Positions 47,203 through 56,274 of a stretch of DNA of 64,000 nt are shown piece after piece. Origin of the DNA: Alphaproteobacteria bacterium (GTDB lineage: Bacteria > Pseudomonadota > Alphaproteobacteria > Caulobacterales > Parvularculaceae). The stretch lies in NCBI GenBank assembly GCA_016125455.1, contig WGLS01000004.1, positions 186,001 to 250,000 on the forward strand. The letters run 5' to 3'. Every line of letters starts with the position of its first letter. Positions within the stretch are counted from its first letter, which is position 1. A program made the translations under genes and the position numbers. The notes beneath the pieces are model-generated. The model was not told the origin of the DNA. It worked only from the letters and a program-made list of their open reading frames with translations, and made no database searches.

Positions 47203-48276
47203 ATGGCGGACGCCAGTAAGACGGCAAGCAGAACGGCTGGCAAGACCGCGGGCAAATCCGTCCGAAAGACGACCAGCAAGGCAACCAGCAAGCCAGCTAG
47301 CTCGAAGAGCAACCTCCAGGCGACTGGTGAAGAGCTGCTGAAGTACTATCGCGACATGTTGCTGATCCGCCGCTTTGAGGAGCGCGCCGGCCAGCTTTAC
47401 GGCATGGGCCATATTGGCGGGTTCTGTCATCTCTACATCGGACAGGAAGCGGTCGTCGTTGGCGTTGAGGCCGTGAAGAAGGATGGCGACCAGACGATCA
47501 CCGGCTACCGCGACCACGGCCACATGCTCGCCTGCGGCATGGACCCGAAGGGCGTGATGGCGGAGCTGACCGGCCGGGAAGGGGGCTATTCCAAGGGCAA
47601 GGGCGGCTCCATGCACATGTTCTCCAAGGAGAAGGAGTTCTATGGCGGCCACGGCATCGTCGGCGCCCAGGTGCCGCTCGGCGCGGGCCTAGCGTTCGCC
47701 AACCGGTACCGCGAGAACGGCAATGTAAGCCTGACGTATTTCGGCGACGGCGCGTCGAACCAGGGCCAGATTTTTGAAGCGATGAACATGGCGGAGCTGT
47801 GGTCGTTGCCCGTCGTATTCATCATTGAAAATAATCAGTACGCGATGGGCACAAGCGTCAAGCGTTCGCACTCAGAGACTCATCTTTATCGGCGCGGCGC
47901 GTCGTTCGGCATTCCGGGCATGGAAGTCGACGGCATGGACGTCGTCGCCGTCCGGGAGGCCGCGCGCGAAGCAATCGACCACGCCCGCACCGGCGGCGGC
48001 CCCTACGTCCTCGAGATGAAGACCTATCGCTATCGCGGGCATTCGATGTCGGACCCGGCGAAGTACCGTACGCGCGAGGAGGTCGAAGGTTTCCGCGAGC
48101 ACAACGACCCGATCAAGCGCTGCGAGGCGCGCATAATTGAGGGCGGCCACGCCGACGCGGCGGCGTTGAAAGAGCTCGACAAGGATATCAAGGATATTGT
48201 CAAAGGCGCGGCGGACTTCGCCCTGGAGAGCCCCGAGCCGTCGGCCGAAGAGTTGTACACGGACGTTTTAGCTTGA
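47203..48276 (+). CDS. pdhA: Pyruvate dehydrogenase E1 component, alpha subunit
   Basis: A 357-residue ThDP subunit. GHIGGFCHLYIGQEAVVVG, YRDHGHMLACGMDPKGVMAE, and FGDGASNQGQ...IENNQYAMGTS (ThDP/Mg site) are conserved, as is YRYRGHSMSDPAKYR (phosphorylation-loop region). An extra Lys/Thr/Ser-rich stretch of about 37 residues precedes the core. The beta (pdhB) and E2 (pdhC) genes that normally follow are missing here; a minus-strand gene comes next. Confidence 0.95.
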   Translation: MADASKTASRTAGKTAGKSVRKTTSKATSKPASSKSNLQATGEELLKYYRDMLLIRRFEERAGQLYGMGHIGGFCHLYIGQEAVVVGVEAVKKDGDQTITGYRDHGHMLACGMDPKGVMAELTGREGGYSKGKGGSMHMFSKEKEFYGGHGIVGAQVPLGAGLAFANRYRENGNVSLTYFGDGASNQGQIFEAMNMAELWSLPVVFIIENNQYAMGTSVKRSHSETHLYRRGASFGIPGMEVDGMDVVAVREAAREAIDHARTGGGPYVLEMKTYRYRGHSMSDPAKYRTREEVEGFREHNDPIKRCEARIIEGGHADAAALKELDKDIKDIVKGAADFALESPEPSAEELYTDVLA

Positions 48277-48329
48277 CCCGCTAGTTGGCGCGAAGCCCCG
48301 CTCTTCTTTTCTGGCTGAATGCTCATGGC

Positions 48330-48346
48330 GATGAGCGCCGCTCATC
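48330..48346 (+). terminator. Hairpin downstream of pdhA
   Basis: GATGAGC-GCC-GCTCATC forms a perfect 7-base stem, 54 bases after the pdhA stop. There is no T-run. It may stabilise or end the pdhA transcript, consistent with pdhA being the last gene of its unit here. Confidence 0.35.
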
Positions 48347-48382
48347 TATAGCGGCGACGTTCGACATCAAATTTGTCGCTTA

Positions 48383-48421
48383 AGCCTGAGAGAATCGAAG
48401 GCTTGTCTCTAAGGACGAGGG
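48383..48421. repeat. Degenerate palindromic intergenic repeat
   Basis: AGCCTGAGAGA, AAGGCTTGTCTC and AAGGACGAGGG in order match most positions of the alphaproteobacterial CCTGAGGAG...GTCTCGAAGGACGAGG element, with CTCATCAGGATGA following at 48431-48443. Same family as at 34893-34974 and 36207-36284. Confidence 0.5.
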
Positions 48422-48511
48422 CGAAAATCTCTCATCAGGATGAAGCGACGCCCATCGGGAACGCTCGATGCTCTGGTCCGTCGTCTACCCCGGCGAATGC
48501 CAAGACCTGAT

Positions 48512-49318
48512 TTAGCCGACGAGGACGCGCTTTGCGCCGCCGGCCATCCATCCGCGCCAGACAATCAGTATACCGATGATAAGGCCAATCCCAAGCGGCG
48601 CGGCAAATGGAAGATCCGCGCTCGCGAGATAAAGATCCCGCCACCAGCCTATGTCGTCGAACACTTCTAGTCCGATGCTTTGCAGGACAAGCGCAAGGCT
48701 AAGGACAAGGAACGGCGCCCCGAACTTTGGCTTTTGAAAATACAGGACCAGGGCGAAGAGGATCGCGAGCGCCTGGGAAAGATGGATTGCCCAGTAGACG
48801 TTGCGCACGTCCTCCGGCGAGTTGACGATCAGGCCAGGCGCAAGCCCATTGAAAATCCGTCCAAGGATCGACTCGGCGAAGAGAAACGGGATCGCCAGCA
48901 TGTACCGCGCGTGAAGCTGGGGCGTTCGCCGGTTCTTCAATCCACCGAAATAGAGAATGGCGATTGCGACTATCGCGACAAGCGTCAGGACGCCGATGCC
49001 GGGCGCGAACACAATCCGGTAAGGGTCGCCGTCGATGACGGTTTGCGCCTCGGACTGAATCACGACGAAGAAGCCGGCGAGGAATGCCGGAAAGAGCGCG
49101 AGGCTCAACCGGCCGAACAGGCGATGCAACCAGAACCGTTCATGGTGGATACTCCAACTCTGTCCGGCGAGAAGCAGCAACCAGAGCGTCGCGGACCAGC
49201 TATGCAGGTGGATGGCCGGGCCCGCGCCAAGTGGGTTCGAGAAGAACTGGAACCAGAATGCCAGAACCGCCGCCGGCAATAGGGCCAGAACGAAATAGTG
49301 GGCGTGACGGTATGGCAT
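48512..49318 (-). CDS. Polytopic membrane protein of unknown function
   Basis: A 268-residue protein with about seven to eight membrane helices. Histidines are concentrated near the first helices (AIHLHSWSATLW, SWSIHHERFWLHRLFGR), a pattern suggestive of heme or metal binding as in cytochrome-b-like membrane proteins, but no CxxCH motif exists. I do not recognise a named family. It lies downstream of the GNAT gene on the same strand after a gap of about 130 bases. Confidence 0.75.
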   Translation of the reverse strand: MPYRHAHYFVLALLPAAVLAFWFQFFSNPLGAGPAIHLHSWSATLWLLLLAGQSWSIHHERFWLHRLFGRLSLALFPAFLAGFFVVIQSEAQTVIDGDPYRIVFAPGIGVLTLVAIVAIAILYFGGLKNRRTPQLHARYMLAIPFLFAESILGRIFNGLAPGLIVNSPEDVRNVYWAIHLSQALAILFALVLYFQKPKFGAPFLVLSLALVLQSIGLEVFDDIGWWRDLYLASADLPFAAPLGIGLIIGILIVWRGWMAGGAKRVLVG

Positions 49319-49447
49319 TCAGGGATCCCCCGATCCGACCAATGACGCTGGGACGCAAATTGATCCACTTTTCCTAGCCAATCGGTCGCCAGTCGTATAG
49401 CGCCGAGCGCAAGGCCGCCAGGATCCTTGCGGCTCAGCTATCGCGCT

Positions 49448-49972
49448 TTACCGCCAATCATCGCGCTTCATCTCGTAAGTCACATGCGCCGGATGTCCCG
49501 TCGGCGCGTCTTCGCCGACAAGCCGTGCGCCCAGCTTCTCTACTGCTTTTCGTGACCGGATATTGTCGAATCCAACGCGAAACCGCACCGCATCGAATGA
49601 CTGAAAGGCATGAGCGAGCATCAGGCGCTTAAGCTCCGCATTCGTTCCGTCGCCCCAGTGCTTGCGGACGAGGAACGTCCAGCCGATCTCGACCGTATCG
49701 CCTGCCACGATCTTGTACCGCGACGAACCGATGACTTCGCCCGTCGCCTTGTCGATGATCGCGAATGCGCCGCCGCCGCCGGTTACTCTCAGGTCGAGCG
49801 CATCGTTGAAAAAGGCGCGAAAGACGTCTTCCTTCCATCGGTCGGCTGCTGGGTGCTGTTCCCAGATCAGCGGATCGGCGGCCGCAGCGTAGAGCGCCAC
49901 CCAGTCCGTCGGAGCCAGCGGGCGGACGATGACCCGTTCGCCCATCAGTGTCGGTTGCGGGTCGAAGCTCAT
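49448..49972 (-). CDS. GNAT-family N-acetyltransferase
   Basis: A 174-residue acetyltransferase of the RimJ/RimL-like branch: ERVIVRPLAPTDWVALYAAA, AFAIIDKATGEVIGSSRY, EIGWTFLVRKHWGDGTNAEL (acetyl-CoA loop) and FDNIRSRKAVEKLGARL. The ATG overlaps the amidotransferase stop (ATGA), so it is co-translated with it. An inference is modification of a surface sugar or peptide in the exosortase pathway. Confidence 0.85.
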   Translation of the reverse strand: MSFDPQPTLMGERVIVRPLAPTDWVALYAAAADPLIWEQHPAADRWKEDVFRAFFNDALDLRVTGGGGAFAIIDKATGEVIGSSRYKIVAGDTVEIGWTFLVRKHWGDGTNAELKRLMLAHAFQSFDAVRFRVGFDNIRSRKAVEKLGARLVGEDAPTGHPAHVTYEMKRDDWR

Positions 49973-51861
49973 GCCGCCGTCTCTAGAAATGCATCCCACA
50001 TGATCAGTGTCCAGAGTTCGTTCGAGCAATCCGAAACGCCGGCGCGATGGCGCGCCGCCATTTTCTCGACCGCAGCCTCATTGAAACGGCCATCGGCCTT
50101 CCAGCGCGGCGACGCTAGGAAGGCGTCGAGCGGTCCATGCGGATTGGCGAGCCATTGCTTGAGAGGCAGCGCAAATCCCTGTTTGGGCCGGTAGAGAATA
50201 TCGTTGGGGAGACGCGCTTCCATGGCCCGCTTCAGGACGCGCTTGCCGAGACCGTCTTTGAGCTTGAAACTGGTCGGCAACCCGTTCGCCCATCCGACCA
50301 GTTCGGGGTCAAGAAAAGGGGCGCGAACTTCGAGCCCATGCGCCATGGACGCTCGATCCACTTTGGTCAGCATGCGGCCGGGGAGCCAGGTTTCAAGATC
50401 GATCGCCTGAGCATAGCGCACCGGGTCGGTCACGATCTCCGGCGGCAGGCTGCGCGCTGCGTTTTCAATGACGCAAACGGAGTCATAGTCGCCAAGGGCG
50501 TGCAGGCATTCCGTTGACAGAAGACCACGCACTCGCTCGGGCAGGTTCATGCCGATGGCGCGGGCGTAGCCAGCGGCATCGTCTTCGCCAAGCGACTGAA
50601 GCGTCGTCCTCGCCCTGAGGAACCGCGGCGCCCAGTCCGCCTTTGGATAAATGGCGCCCGCCGGCGCGAACAAAAGCCGTCGCAGCGCCGCCGGAATGGC
50701 GCGACGGGTTCGCATTTCCGCGGCGACCATCGGATAACGGCGGTAGCCGACGAAGGTCTCGTCGCCGCCGTCGCCGGATAGCGCCACGGTCGCCATTCGA
50801 CGCGCCGCTGCGCAGACCTGATATGTGGGAAGGGCGGATGAGTCCGCGAAGGGCTCGCCATAGGCGCGCGCGATGCGAGGGATCAGCGATCCGGCGTCCA
50901 GCGCCATCATTTCTACCGTCTGCGCCAAGCCATAGCGTTCAGCGACGGCGCGGGCAAACGACCGCTCATCAGTAGCCGCATCTTCGAATCCGACGGTGCA
51001 CACCTTCGCCGAATTACCCGCGAGCGCCATGGAAGCGGCAATCGCCGAGGAGTCAACGCCGCCTGAAAGAAATGCGCCGATCGGCACGTCTGAAATCATC
51101 TGGACCCGCACGGCCTCGTCGAGGCGGTCCGCAAGCTCGACCGCCGCGTCGTCAAAAGATTGCGTTTGGTCGGCAAGGGAAAAAGACGCCAGCCAGTAGC
51201 GTTCGAGCCGGATCGATCCGCCGCGCGTTGCGATGAGCCGTTCGCCCGGTCTCAGTTTTCGGATTGATTTGTAGATGCTCTTTGGCTCCGGGACATATCC
51301 GTAGACGAGATAGTCGGAGAAGGCCGCATCATCGATCTCGTTCGCCACCATGCCAGACGCAAGAACGGCCTGGATTTCCGACGCAAAGACGATAAATCCG
51401 TCCGGGGTTTCGGCATAGTAGAGCGGCCGTTCGCCAAGGCGGTCGCGCGCCAGCAGTAGCTGACGCAGGTCGCGGCGCCAGTGAGCGAAGGCGAACATGC
51501 CGCGCAGTCGATCAGTAAATTCAGGGCCTTCAAGCGTCAGTCCTTCGGCAAGAACCTCGGTATCGGAGCGAGTCCGGAAAAAGCCGTCCTTGAAAATCGA
51601 GGTGCTGGCGCAATCGAGATAATTATAGATCTCGCCATTGTAGGTGAGAATGCCGAGCCCATCCGCGGTTTGAAATGGTTGCGCGCCGCCTTCAATATCG
51701 ATGACGGCAAGCCGGCGGTGGCCGATGGCGACCCCGGGCTCGACGAATGCCCCTTCGCCGTCGGGGCCGCGATGCGCGATCGCGTCCATCATTGCCTTAA
51801 GGCGCGCCGGTTCGATCGGACGATTGCTGACGATATCGACGATGCCGGCGATGCCGCACAT
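49969..51861 (-). CDS. Asparagine synthase-like amidotransferase (exosortase A system type)
   Basis: A 630-residue two-domain enzyme. The glutaminase domain begins with the catalytic Cys2 (MCGIAGIVD); IAHRGPDGEG and ILTYNGEIYN are typical. The synthase domain has the PP-loop SGGVDSS at 266-272 and SGDGGDETFVGYRRYP. It lies directly downstream (3 bases) of the exosortase gene, the arrangement of the amidotransferase 1 family of exosortase A loci, which is thought to amidate exopolysaccharide. A housekeeping asnB is the alternative. Confidence 0.88.
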   Translation of the reverse strand: MCGIAGIVDIVSNRPIEPARLKAMMDAIAHRGPDGEGAFVEPGVAIGHRRLAVIDIEGGAQPFQTADGLGILTYNGEIYNYLDCASTSIFKDGFFRTRSDTEVLAEGLTLEGPEFTDRLRGMFAFAHWRRDLRQLLLARDRLGERPLYYAETPDGFIVFASEIQAVLASGMVANEIDDAAFSDYLVYGYVPEPKSIYKSIRKLRPGERLIATRGGSIRLERYWLASFSLADQTQSFDDAAVELADRLDEAVRVQMISDVPIGAFLSGGVDSSAIAASMALAGNSAKVCTVGFEDAATDERSFARAVAERYGLAQTVEMMALDAGSLIPRIARAYGEPFADSSALPTYQVCAAARRMATVALSGDGGDETFVGYRRYPMVAAEMRTRRAIPAALRRLLFAPAGAIYPKADWAPRFLRARTTLQSLGEDDAAGYARAIGMNLPERVRGLLSTECLHALGDYDSVCVIENAARSLPPEIVTDPVRYAQAIDLETWLPGRMLTKVDRASMAHGLEVRAPFLDPELVGWANGLPTSFKLKDGLGKRVLKRAMEARLPNDILYRPKQGFALPLKQWLANPHGPLDAFLASPRWKADGRFNEAAVEKMAARHRAGVSDCSNELWTLIMWDAFLETAA

Positions 51862-51864
51862 CGC

Positions 51865-53451
51865 CTATTGCCTGTCGTCTGGGCGGCGCGCGCGCCAGCG
51901 CTCGAATGGCTCAGTTGCGTTCAGGAAAGTCGATATAGCGGCGATCGCGTCCGAGTTCGTCGCGCCATGGGCGTAAACGAAGAAAACGCCGCCGGGCGGC
52001 GAGCGTCCCGCAAGTCGCTCGCGCGCGAGCGCGATGCGCAAGTCGTGCGGCGCGCCATGGATGCGGTCGCCAAGCCAGTAGCCCTCAGCGATCGCGAAGC
52101 CGCCAGATTCATCTGCCGGCGTTGTAATGCGCATGCGCGCAGGCTGGCCGAGCGCTTTGAGTTCGGCGGTCCGCGACGAAATCGCGCCCGCGTTTGCTTT
52201 GATGGCGTTGCGCGTCTCGTAGCCGGCGATCTCCGCGCTCGGACGGTCATGCGCAAAGGCGCCAATGACGAAGTCGACTCGAATGTCCTCGCCGCGCCAA
52301 TAGACGTCGTGCCGGATTGCGTCGGCGTGGCGAAGATCTGGCCGCCATGCCCCCGCTTCAGGCTGGCTCGCGCGCCATCCCGCGGCCGCGACCCGCGCTA
52401 CTGCCGATTCCGGTTTGCTTCCATGGCCGGAGACGGCCGGCGCGATGACGCCGCGCTCGTATGCCGCCGCGGTGAAAATCAGCGCCATGGCGATGGCGAT
52501 CGTGGTGAATGACAGGAAGGGCCCATCGGTCGCTTCGTCGCGCGATAACGCGCCCGCGACCTGCGCCGGCGGGTCGCCTTTGCGAAGACTGGAAAGGGCG
52601 ACGAAGAATGCGGCGGCGACAATGCCGAATGCGCCGCCGCCGACCAGAAAATGATCGTGGGAGAGGCCAAACGCATCATCCGTCAAGACCGTCAGGACAA
52701 TGACGATGAAGACCCTGAGCCAGTTTGCGGCAAATGCCAGCGCGACGGCAAGTCCGATGGCGACAGTCCGTCGGCCGACGCCGTTCAGTGCTATGAAGGA
52801 GGCGAGGCACGCCATCATTGCCATCGCGGTCAACAGCCGGACGCCGGAGCAGGACTCTGTAATGGCGAACCCGCGCCCGCCCGCCGTCAGGAGAATGCCC
52901 TCGCGGACAACATCGATGCCGGATAGCGAAAGCATCGCCGCTACGACGTTTGCGGTCGCCAGTTGCAGTGGCGCCGCGATGCCGTCGCCGAGCGGCGGCA
53001 TGAACAGCAGGAATGCAAGCGCTGGCATGTTCCGCGCTGAGGCATGTCGGCCAAAAATGACGACGAAGCCAGAAATCAGCACGCCGACGAATGCGAACTG
53101 GCGAAAAACGTCAACGCCTGCGGCGCGCGCCAGAAGCAGGGCGAACAGACAAAGGGCGAGGCCGGCGAGAGCGGGCCAACGCGATCCGGCGAAGGACGCG
53201 TGAGCCCATTCGGCGCGTCGCGCCCAGATGAGCGCGATAGACGTTGGCGCAGCGAAGGCGCCGTGCAGGTGCGCTGACGACTGGCTCCAGGTTCTCGCCA
53301 TTGACGCGAGCGTATCGGAAAACGCCACGCAGGCGAGCGCCATGAAGACAAGCCAGGCGATGAGGGGACTATCGGGAACGCGCCACGGCCCGGCGCGCAC
53401 GACGCGCTTCTCTTGCGCGTCGTCTTCGCAACCTGATGAAGCCTGGCTCAT
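51865..53451 (-). CDS. Exosortase fused to EpsI domain (XrtA/XrtD type)
   Basis: A 528-residue membrane protein. About eight helices in residues 30-290 form the exosortase transpeptidase; the catalytic residues are Cys201 in ESCSGVRLL, Arg246 in NWLRVFIVI and a His at 265 or 267 in SHDHFLVG. After a further helix at about 315-335, residues 340-515 are an EpsI-like periplasmic domain (WRASQPEAGAWRP, VYWRGEDIRVDFVIGAFAHD). It should cleave C-terminal sorting signals such as the VPLPA-CTERM of the protein at 7516. It heads the amidotransferase-GNAT unit. Confidence 0.92.
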   Translation of the reverse strand: MSQASSGCEDDAQEKRVVRAGPWRVPDSPLIAWLVFMALACVAFSDTLASMARTWSQSSAHLHGAFAAPTSIALIWARRAEWAHASFAGSRWPALAGLALCLFALLLARAAGVDVFRQFAFVGVLISGFVVIFGRHASARNMPALAFLLFMPPLGDGIAAPLQLATANVVAAMLSLSGIDVVREGILLTAGGRGFAITESCSGVRLLTAMAMMACLASFIALNGVGRRTVAIGLAVALAFAANWLRVFIVIVLTVLTDDAFGLSHDHFLVGGGAFGIVAAAFFVALSSLRKGDPPAQVAGALSRDEATDGPFLSFTTIAIAMALIFTAAAYERGVIAPAVSGHGSKPESAVARVAAAGWRASQPEAGAWRPDLRHADAIRHDVYWRGEDIRVDFVIGAFAHDRPSAEIAGYETRNAIKANAGAISSRTAELKALGQPARMRITTPADESGGFAIAEGYWLGDRIHGAPHDLRIALARERLAGRSPPGGVFFVYAHGATNSDAIAAISTFLNATEPFERWRARRPDDRQ

Positions 53452-53517
53452 GTTCCGGTCCGTATCAGCGGCTGCGGCGGCCGACAGCCGCTCGTCGCGC
53501 AGGGGACCTGCAGCGGC

Positions 53518-54960
53518 TTATCGTGCGGCGTCGTTGACGACCATGCAGGCTCGCTTGATGGCGCGCATCTGATCGCAGGCCTTCCGCGCTTCGGTTTCAG
53601 TCAGCGCCACGAACCGCGCGCGATAGAATGTTTCGCCGTCCGGGCCGGCCATCGGCGCCACCATCCGTGCGAATGACGTCAGCTTGAGCGAGGTAGCAGC
53701 CTCTTCAAGCTCGCTGATCGCAAGCTTTTTGTCGCGAAACGCGCCGATCTGAACATCCCATTGTTCGGCGCGAACATCGTCGACGTCGCCCTGGGCGGGA
53801 TTCGATTCCAAATCTGCGGCCGCAAGACGGAACTGTTCGAATTCGTTCAGATCTTCGATAATGCCTTCAGCTTCCGCGGTCGAAAGCGGTTCGCCAACGG
53901 AAAAGCCAGCAGCTTCGATCAGGGCGGAGATGGCGTCGTCGGCCGGGTTTGGCGCGAGCGATGGCCCGGTCGCAATAGACGCAGCCAGGATCGCGGCTTC
54001 CGCGGCGATCGCCCCGGAGATGCCGGCGTCGCCGGCGAGGCTTGGCGCGCCGATGGCTTCAGCCGAGGCGAGCTGGATAATCGGCTCGGCGCCGGGTTTC
54101 AGGCGCGGGATTGGCGCGTCCCGGTGAAGCGCCGAAAGGAGAGTTGGCCTTTTCTTTATCTGCAGGAACGCCGCATCGAGGATTTCAGCCATGTGCTTGT
54201 CGCGGGTCCGGCCCGACCGGCCGCCGAGGACCACGCCTATCAGGCGTTCTCCGTCCCGTTCAGCGGAAGTTGCCAGATTGAAGCCTGAACGACGCGTGTA
54301 GCCGGTCTTCAGGCCGTCAGCGCCAGCGTATGTCTTCACGAGCGAATTGTGCGTGCGATAAGTGCGGCCATTCCAGTCAAACGACTTCGTTGCGAACAGC
54401 GGGTATTGCTCCGGGAAGTCCTGGATCAGACGGCGCGACAGGATTGTCAGGTCCTTTGCCGTTGTCAGCATACGACGGTTCGGAAGGCCGGAGGCGTTCC
54501 GGAATGACGTGTTGTACATGCCGAGCTCTTTGGCCTTCGCTGACATTTTACGCGCGAATTGCCATTCCGTCCCCGAGATCGCCTCGGCGACGACAACGGC
54601 GACGTCGTTCGCTGACTTGACGATCAGCGCTTCGATCGCGGTCTGCACGTCGATCGTCGATCCGGATGACACGCCGAGTTTGGAGGGCGGTTGCCCCGCC
54701 GCCCGGTCGGAAACCTTGAGCTTTGATTCCGGCGACAACCGGCCCGCCTCCAGTTCCTCGAAAAGGAGGTAGAGCGTCATCATCTTGGTGAGGGAGGCAG
54801 GGTAAAGCTGTTTGTCTGCGTAGCGGCTGAAGAGCACGTCGCCAGTATCAGCATGCACGACAATTGCCGCATAATTAGGGTTGGCGACGGCAGGCGCAGC
54901 GGCCATCGCTACGAACGAGAACAATAACGCCGCCAGTAAGGACGCAAACCGAACCGCCAT
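53518..54960 (-). CDS. D-alanyl-D-alanine carboxypeptidase with SPOR domain
   Basis: A 480-residue penicillin-binding protein 5/6 type enzyme. After a signal peptide (residues 1-26), the motifs are SLTK at 56-59, SAN at 116-118 and KTG at 218-220. A Pro/Ala-rich linker leads to a SPOR domain at about 400-478 (WDVQIGAFRDKKLAISELEE), which binds denuded septal glycan. It trims the pentapeptide at the division site. ATG 54960 chosen for the signal peptide; in-frame GTG codons lie just upstream. Confidence 0.92.
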   Translation of the reverse strand: MAVRFASLLAALLFSFVAMAAAPAVANPNYAAIVVHADTGDVLFSRYADKQLYPASLTKMMTLYLLFEELEAGRLSPESKLKVSDRAAGQPPSKLGVSSGSTIDVQTAIEALIVKSANDVAVVVAEAISGTEWQFARKMSAKAKELGMYNTSFRNASGLPNRRMLTTAKDLTILSRRLIQDFPEQYPLFATKSFDWNGRTYRTHNSLVKTYAGADGLKTGYTRRSGFNLATSAERDGERLIGVVLGGRSGRTRDKHMAEILDAAFLQIKKRPTLLSALHRDAPIPRLKPGAEPIIQLASAEAIGAPSLAGDAGISGAIAAEAAILAASIATGPSLAPNPADDAISALIEAAGFSVGEPLSTAEAEGIIEDLNEFEQFRLAAADLESNPAQGDVDDVRAEQWDVQIGAFRDKKLAISELEEAATSLKLTSFARMVAPMAGPDGETFYRARFVALTETEARKACDQMRAIKRACMVVNDAAR

Positions 54961-55257
54961 ACTCACATTCACCTCGCCGCCACGTACCGGTTCAGCGCGT
55001 CGCACCCCTTTCGTCATTGGGATGTCTTGCGCTTCCGACGTCAATCCCTGTTACGCCGCAAAACGTCGTATCGCTTCAAACCCCGACGATTGAATTAAAG
55101 CCGGGATGTCGATTCGCTCGAATTTGGCGAAAACCGAAGCAAGCGATATGCCGTGCGGCGCTATGCCCAACCTATCCATTGCTTAATCACCGTAAACGCC
55201 AGGTTAACGCGGCCCGCCAAGCCTGCCGGCGGGCGAGTTTTCTGGCTGGAGAAAAGT

Positions 55258-55320
55258 TTGCTGCATTGCACAAGCGAATCGTTGACATTCACGAGACGCA
55301 CGCTATGTTGCATTGCACAA
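55258..55320 (+). promoter_or_regulatory. Phasin promoter with paired PhaR-like repeats
   Basis: TTGACA at 55282-55287 and TATGTT at 55304-55309 with a 16-base spacer form a good sigma-70 promoter. The 12-base sequence TGCATTGCACAA occurs twice, at 55262-55273 and 55309-55320, 47 bases apart, flanking the -35 and abutting the -10. TGC-rich repeats near phasin promoters are known targets of PhaR, the PHB-sensing repressor. Start codon is 124 bases downstream. Confidence 0.7.
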
Positions 55321-55443
55321 TAAGAGCGCCTCGCACATGCGTCCCGTTTTGACGACCCGGCAGCGGCGCTGAGTTGGTGAGAAACGCACGTGTCGGCCCC
55401 GCGGATAAATGCCGCGCGCCGGTCAAACTAAGGAGACGAACTG

Positions 55444-55884
55444 ATGCCAGCGACAAAAACCAAGACCGCCGAAGCCTTTGATTTTGCTCAGATCATGACG
55501 CCGGAATCTTTCAAGGAAGGGTTCGACAAGGCCGCCGAAAGCCTGCGCGACGCGACGGAATTCCAGAAAGAAGCCATGGAAGCCATGATGACGAGCGCCG
55601 GCGTCTACGCGAAGGGCGTCGAGAAGGCGGCCAGTGAGCACTCGGCCTTCGTGAAGGAGTCCTACGACGACGGCGCGGCCGCGATGAAGGCGGCGACCTC
55701 TGCCTCAAGCGTTCAGGAAGCGCTCGAAATCCAGTCCGAATTTAGCCGTTCGATAATGGAAAAGAACCTCTCGTTCGTCGCGAAGCTCGCCGATCATTGG
55801 ACCGCGGTCGCCAAGGAAGCGACGGATCCGCTCGCCAAGCGATATGGCGAGTTCGTCGAAAAGGTTCAGGCATACCGTCCGTAA
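55444..55884 (+). CDS. phaP: Phasin family protein
   Basis: A 146-residue helical protein (phasin_2-like): FDFAQIMTPESFKEGFDKAAES, EFQKEAMEAMMTSAGVYAKG, a long amphipathic helix and LADHWTAVAKEATDPLAKRY. It should coat polyhydroxybutyrate granules. Strong ribosome site AAGGAG; own promoter with PhaR-like repeats; an intrinsic terminator follows. PHB synthase genes are not in the window. Confidence 0.9.
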   Translation: MPATKTKTAEAFDFAQIMTPESFKEGFDKAAESLRDATEFQKEAMEAMMTSAGVYAKGVEKAASEHSAFVKESYDDGAAAMKAATSASSVQEALEIQSEFSRSIMEKNLSFVAKLADHWTAVAKEATDPLAKRYGEFVEKVQAYRP

Positions 55885-55910
55885 CGCCGTTAAGTCGAGT
55901 TGCGTACCTT

Positions 55911-55943
55911 AAGGGCCGGGCGATTTTCGCCCGGCCCTTTTTT
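55911..55943 (+). terminator. Rho-independent terminator of the phasin gene
   Basis: AAGGGCCGGGCG pairs perfectly with CGCCCGGCCCTT (stem 12 bases, 5-base loop), and the stem runs into TTTTTT. It lies 26 bases after the phasin stop. This is the clearest intrinsic terminator in the window. Confidence 0.92.
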
Positions 55944-56274
55944 CGTTGCTCGTCGGATGGGGCTTCTACGGGTTGGTTAATCATGATCGGCGGTAGAGAC
56001 TTGCGCAAAGTCGGCGACCTCCCATCTGACGAAAGGCGAGGTGGCGGCGACGCCGATGGGATGACACTCCGGAAATTGATAGCATCATCTCGCCGAAAGG
56101 CGATTGACTGGCGCAAACGGTTTTGAACGAATTGTCGTATACAGGTTGCAGGCAGGCGGCGTGCTTATCGGATGTTCGGCTGATGGACCAATGGATTTCG
56201 GCCGGGGACAAGCGACTGGCGCACTAGTTACCTGCTGTTGACGGGCAAGACACGGACGAATGGACTGACGCGGG
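55944..56274. other. Intergenic region upstream of clpS without a supported gene
   Basis: About 330 bases between the phasin terminator and clpS. It must contain the clpS-clpA promoter, but no strong -35/-10 pair stands out. I see no RNA gene or convincing small ORF; no repeat is evident. Confidence 0.5.

Noticed and set aside
48277-48511. tRNA or small RNA gene after pdhA
   Set aside because: No cloverleaf or T-loop pattern was found; the stem-forming sequences fit a short hairpin and a decayed palindromic repeat.
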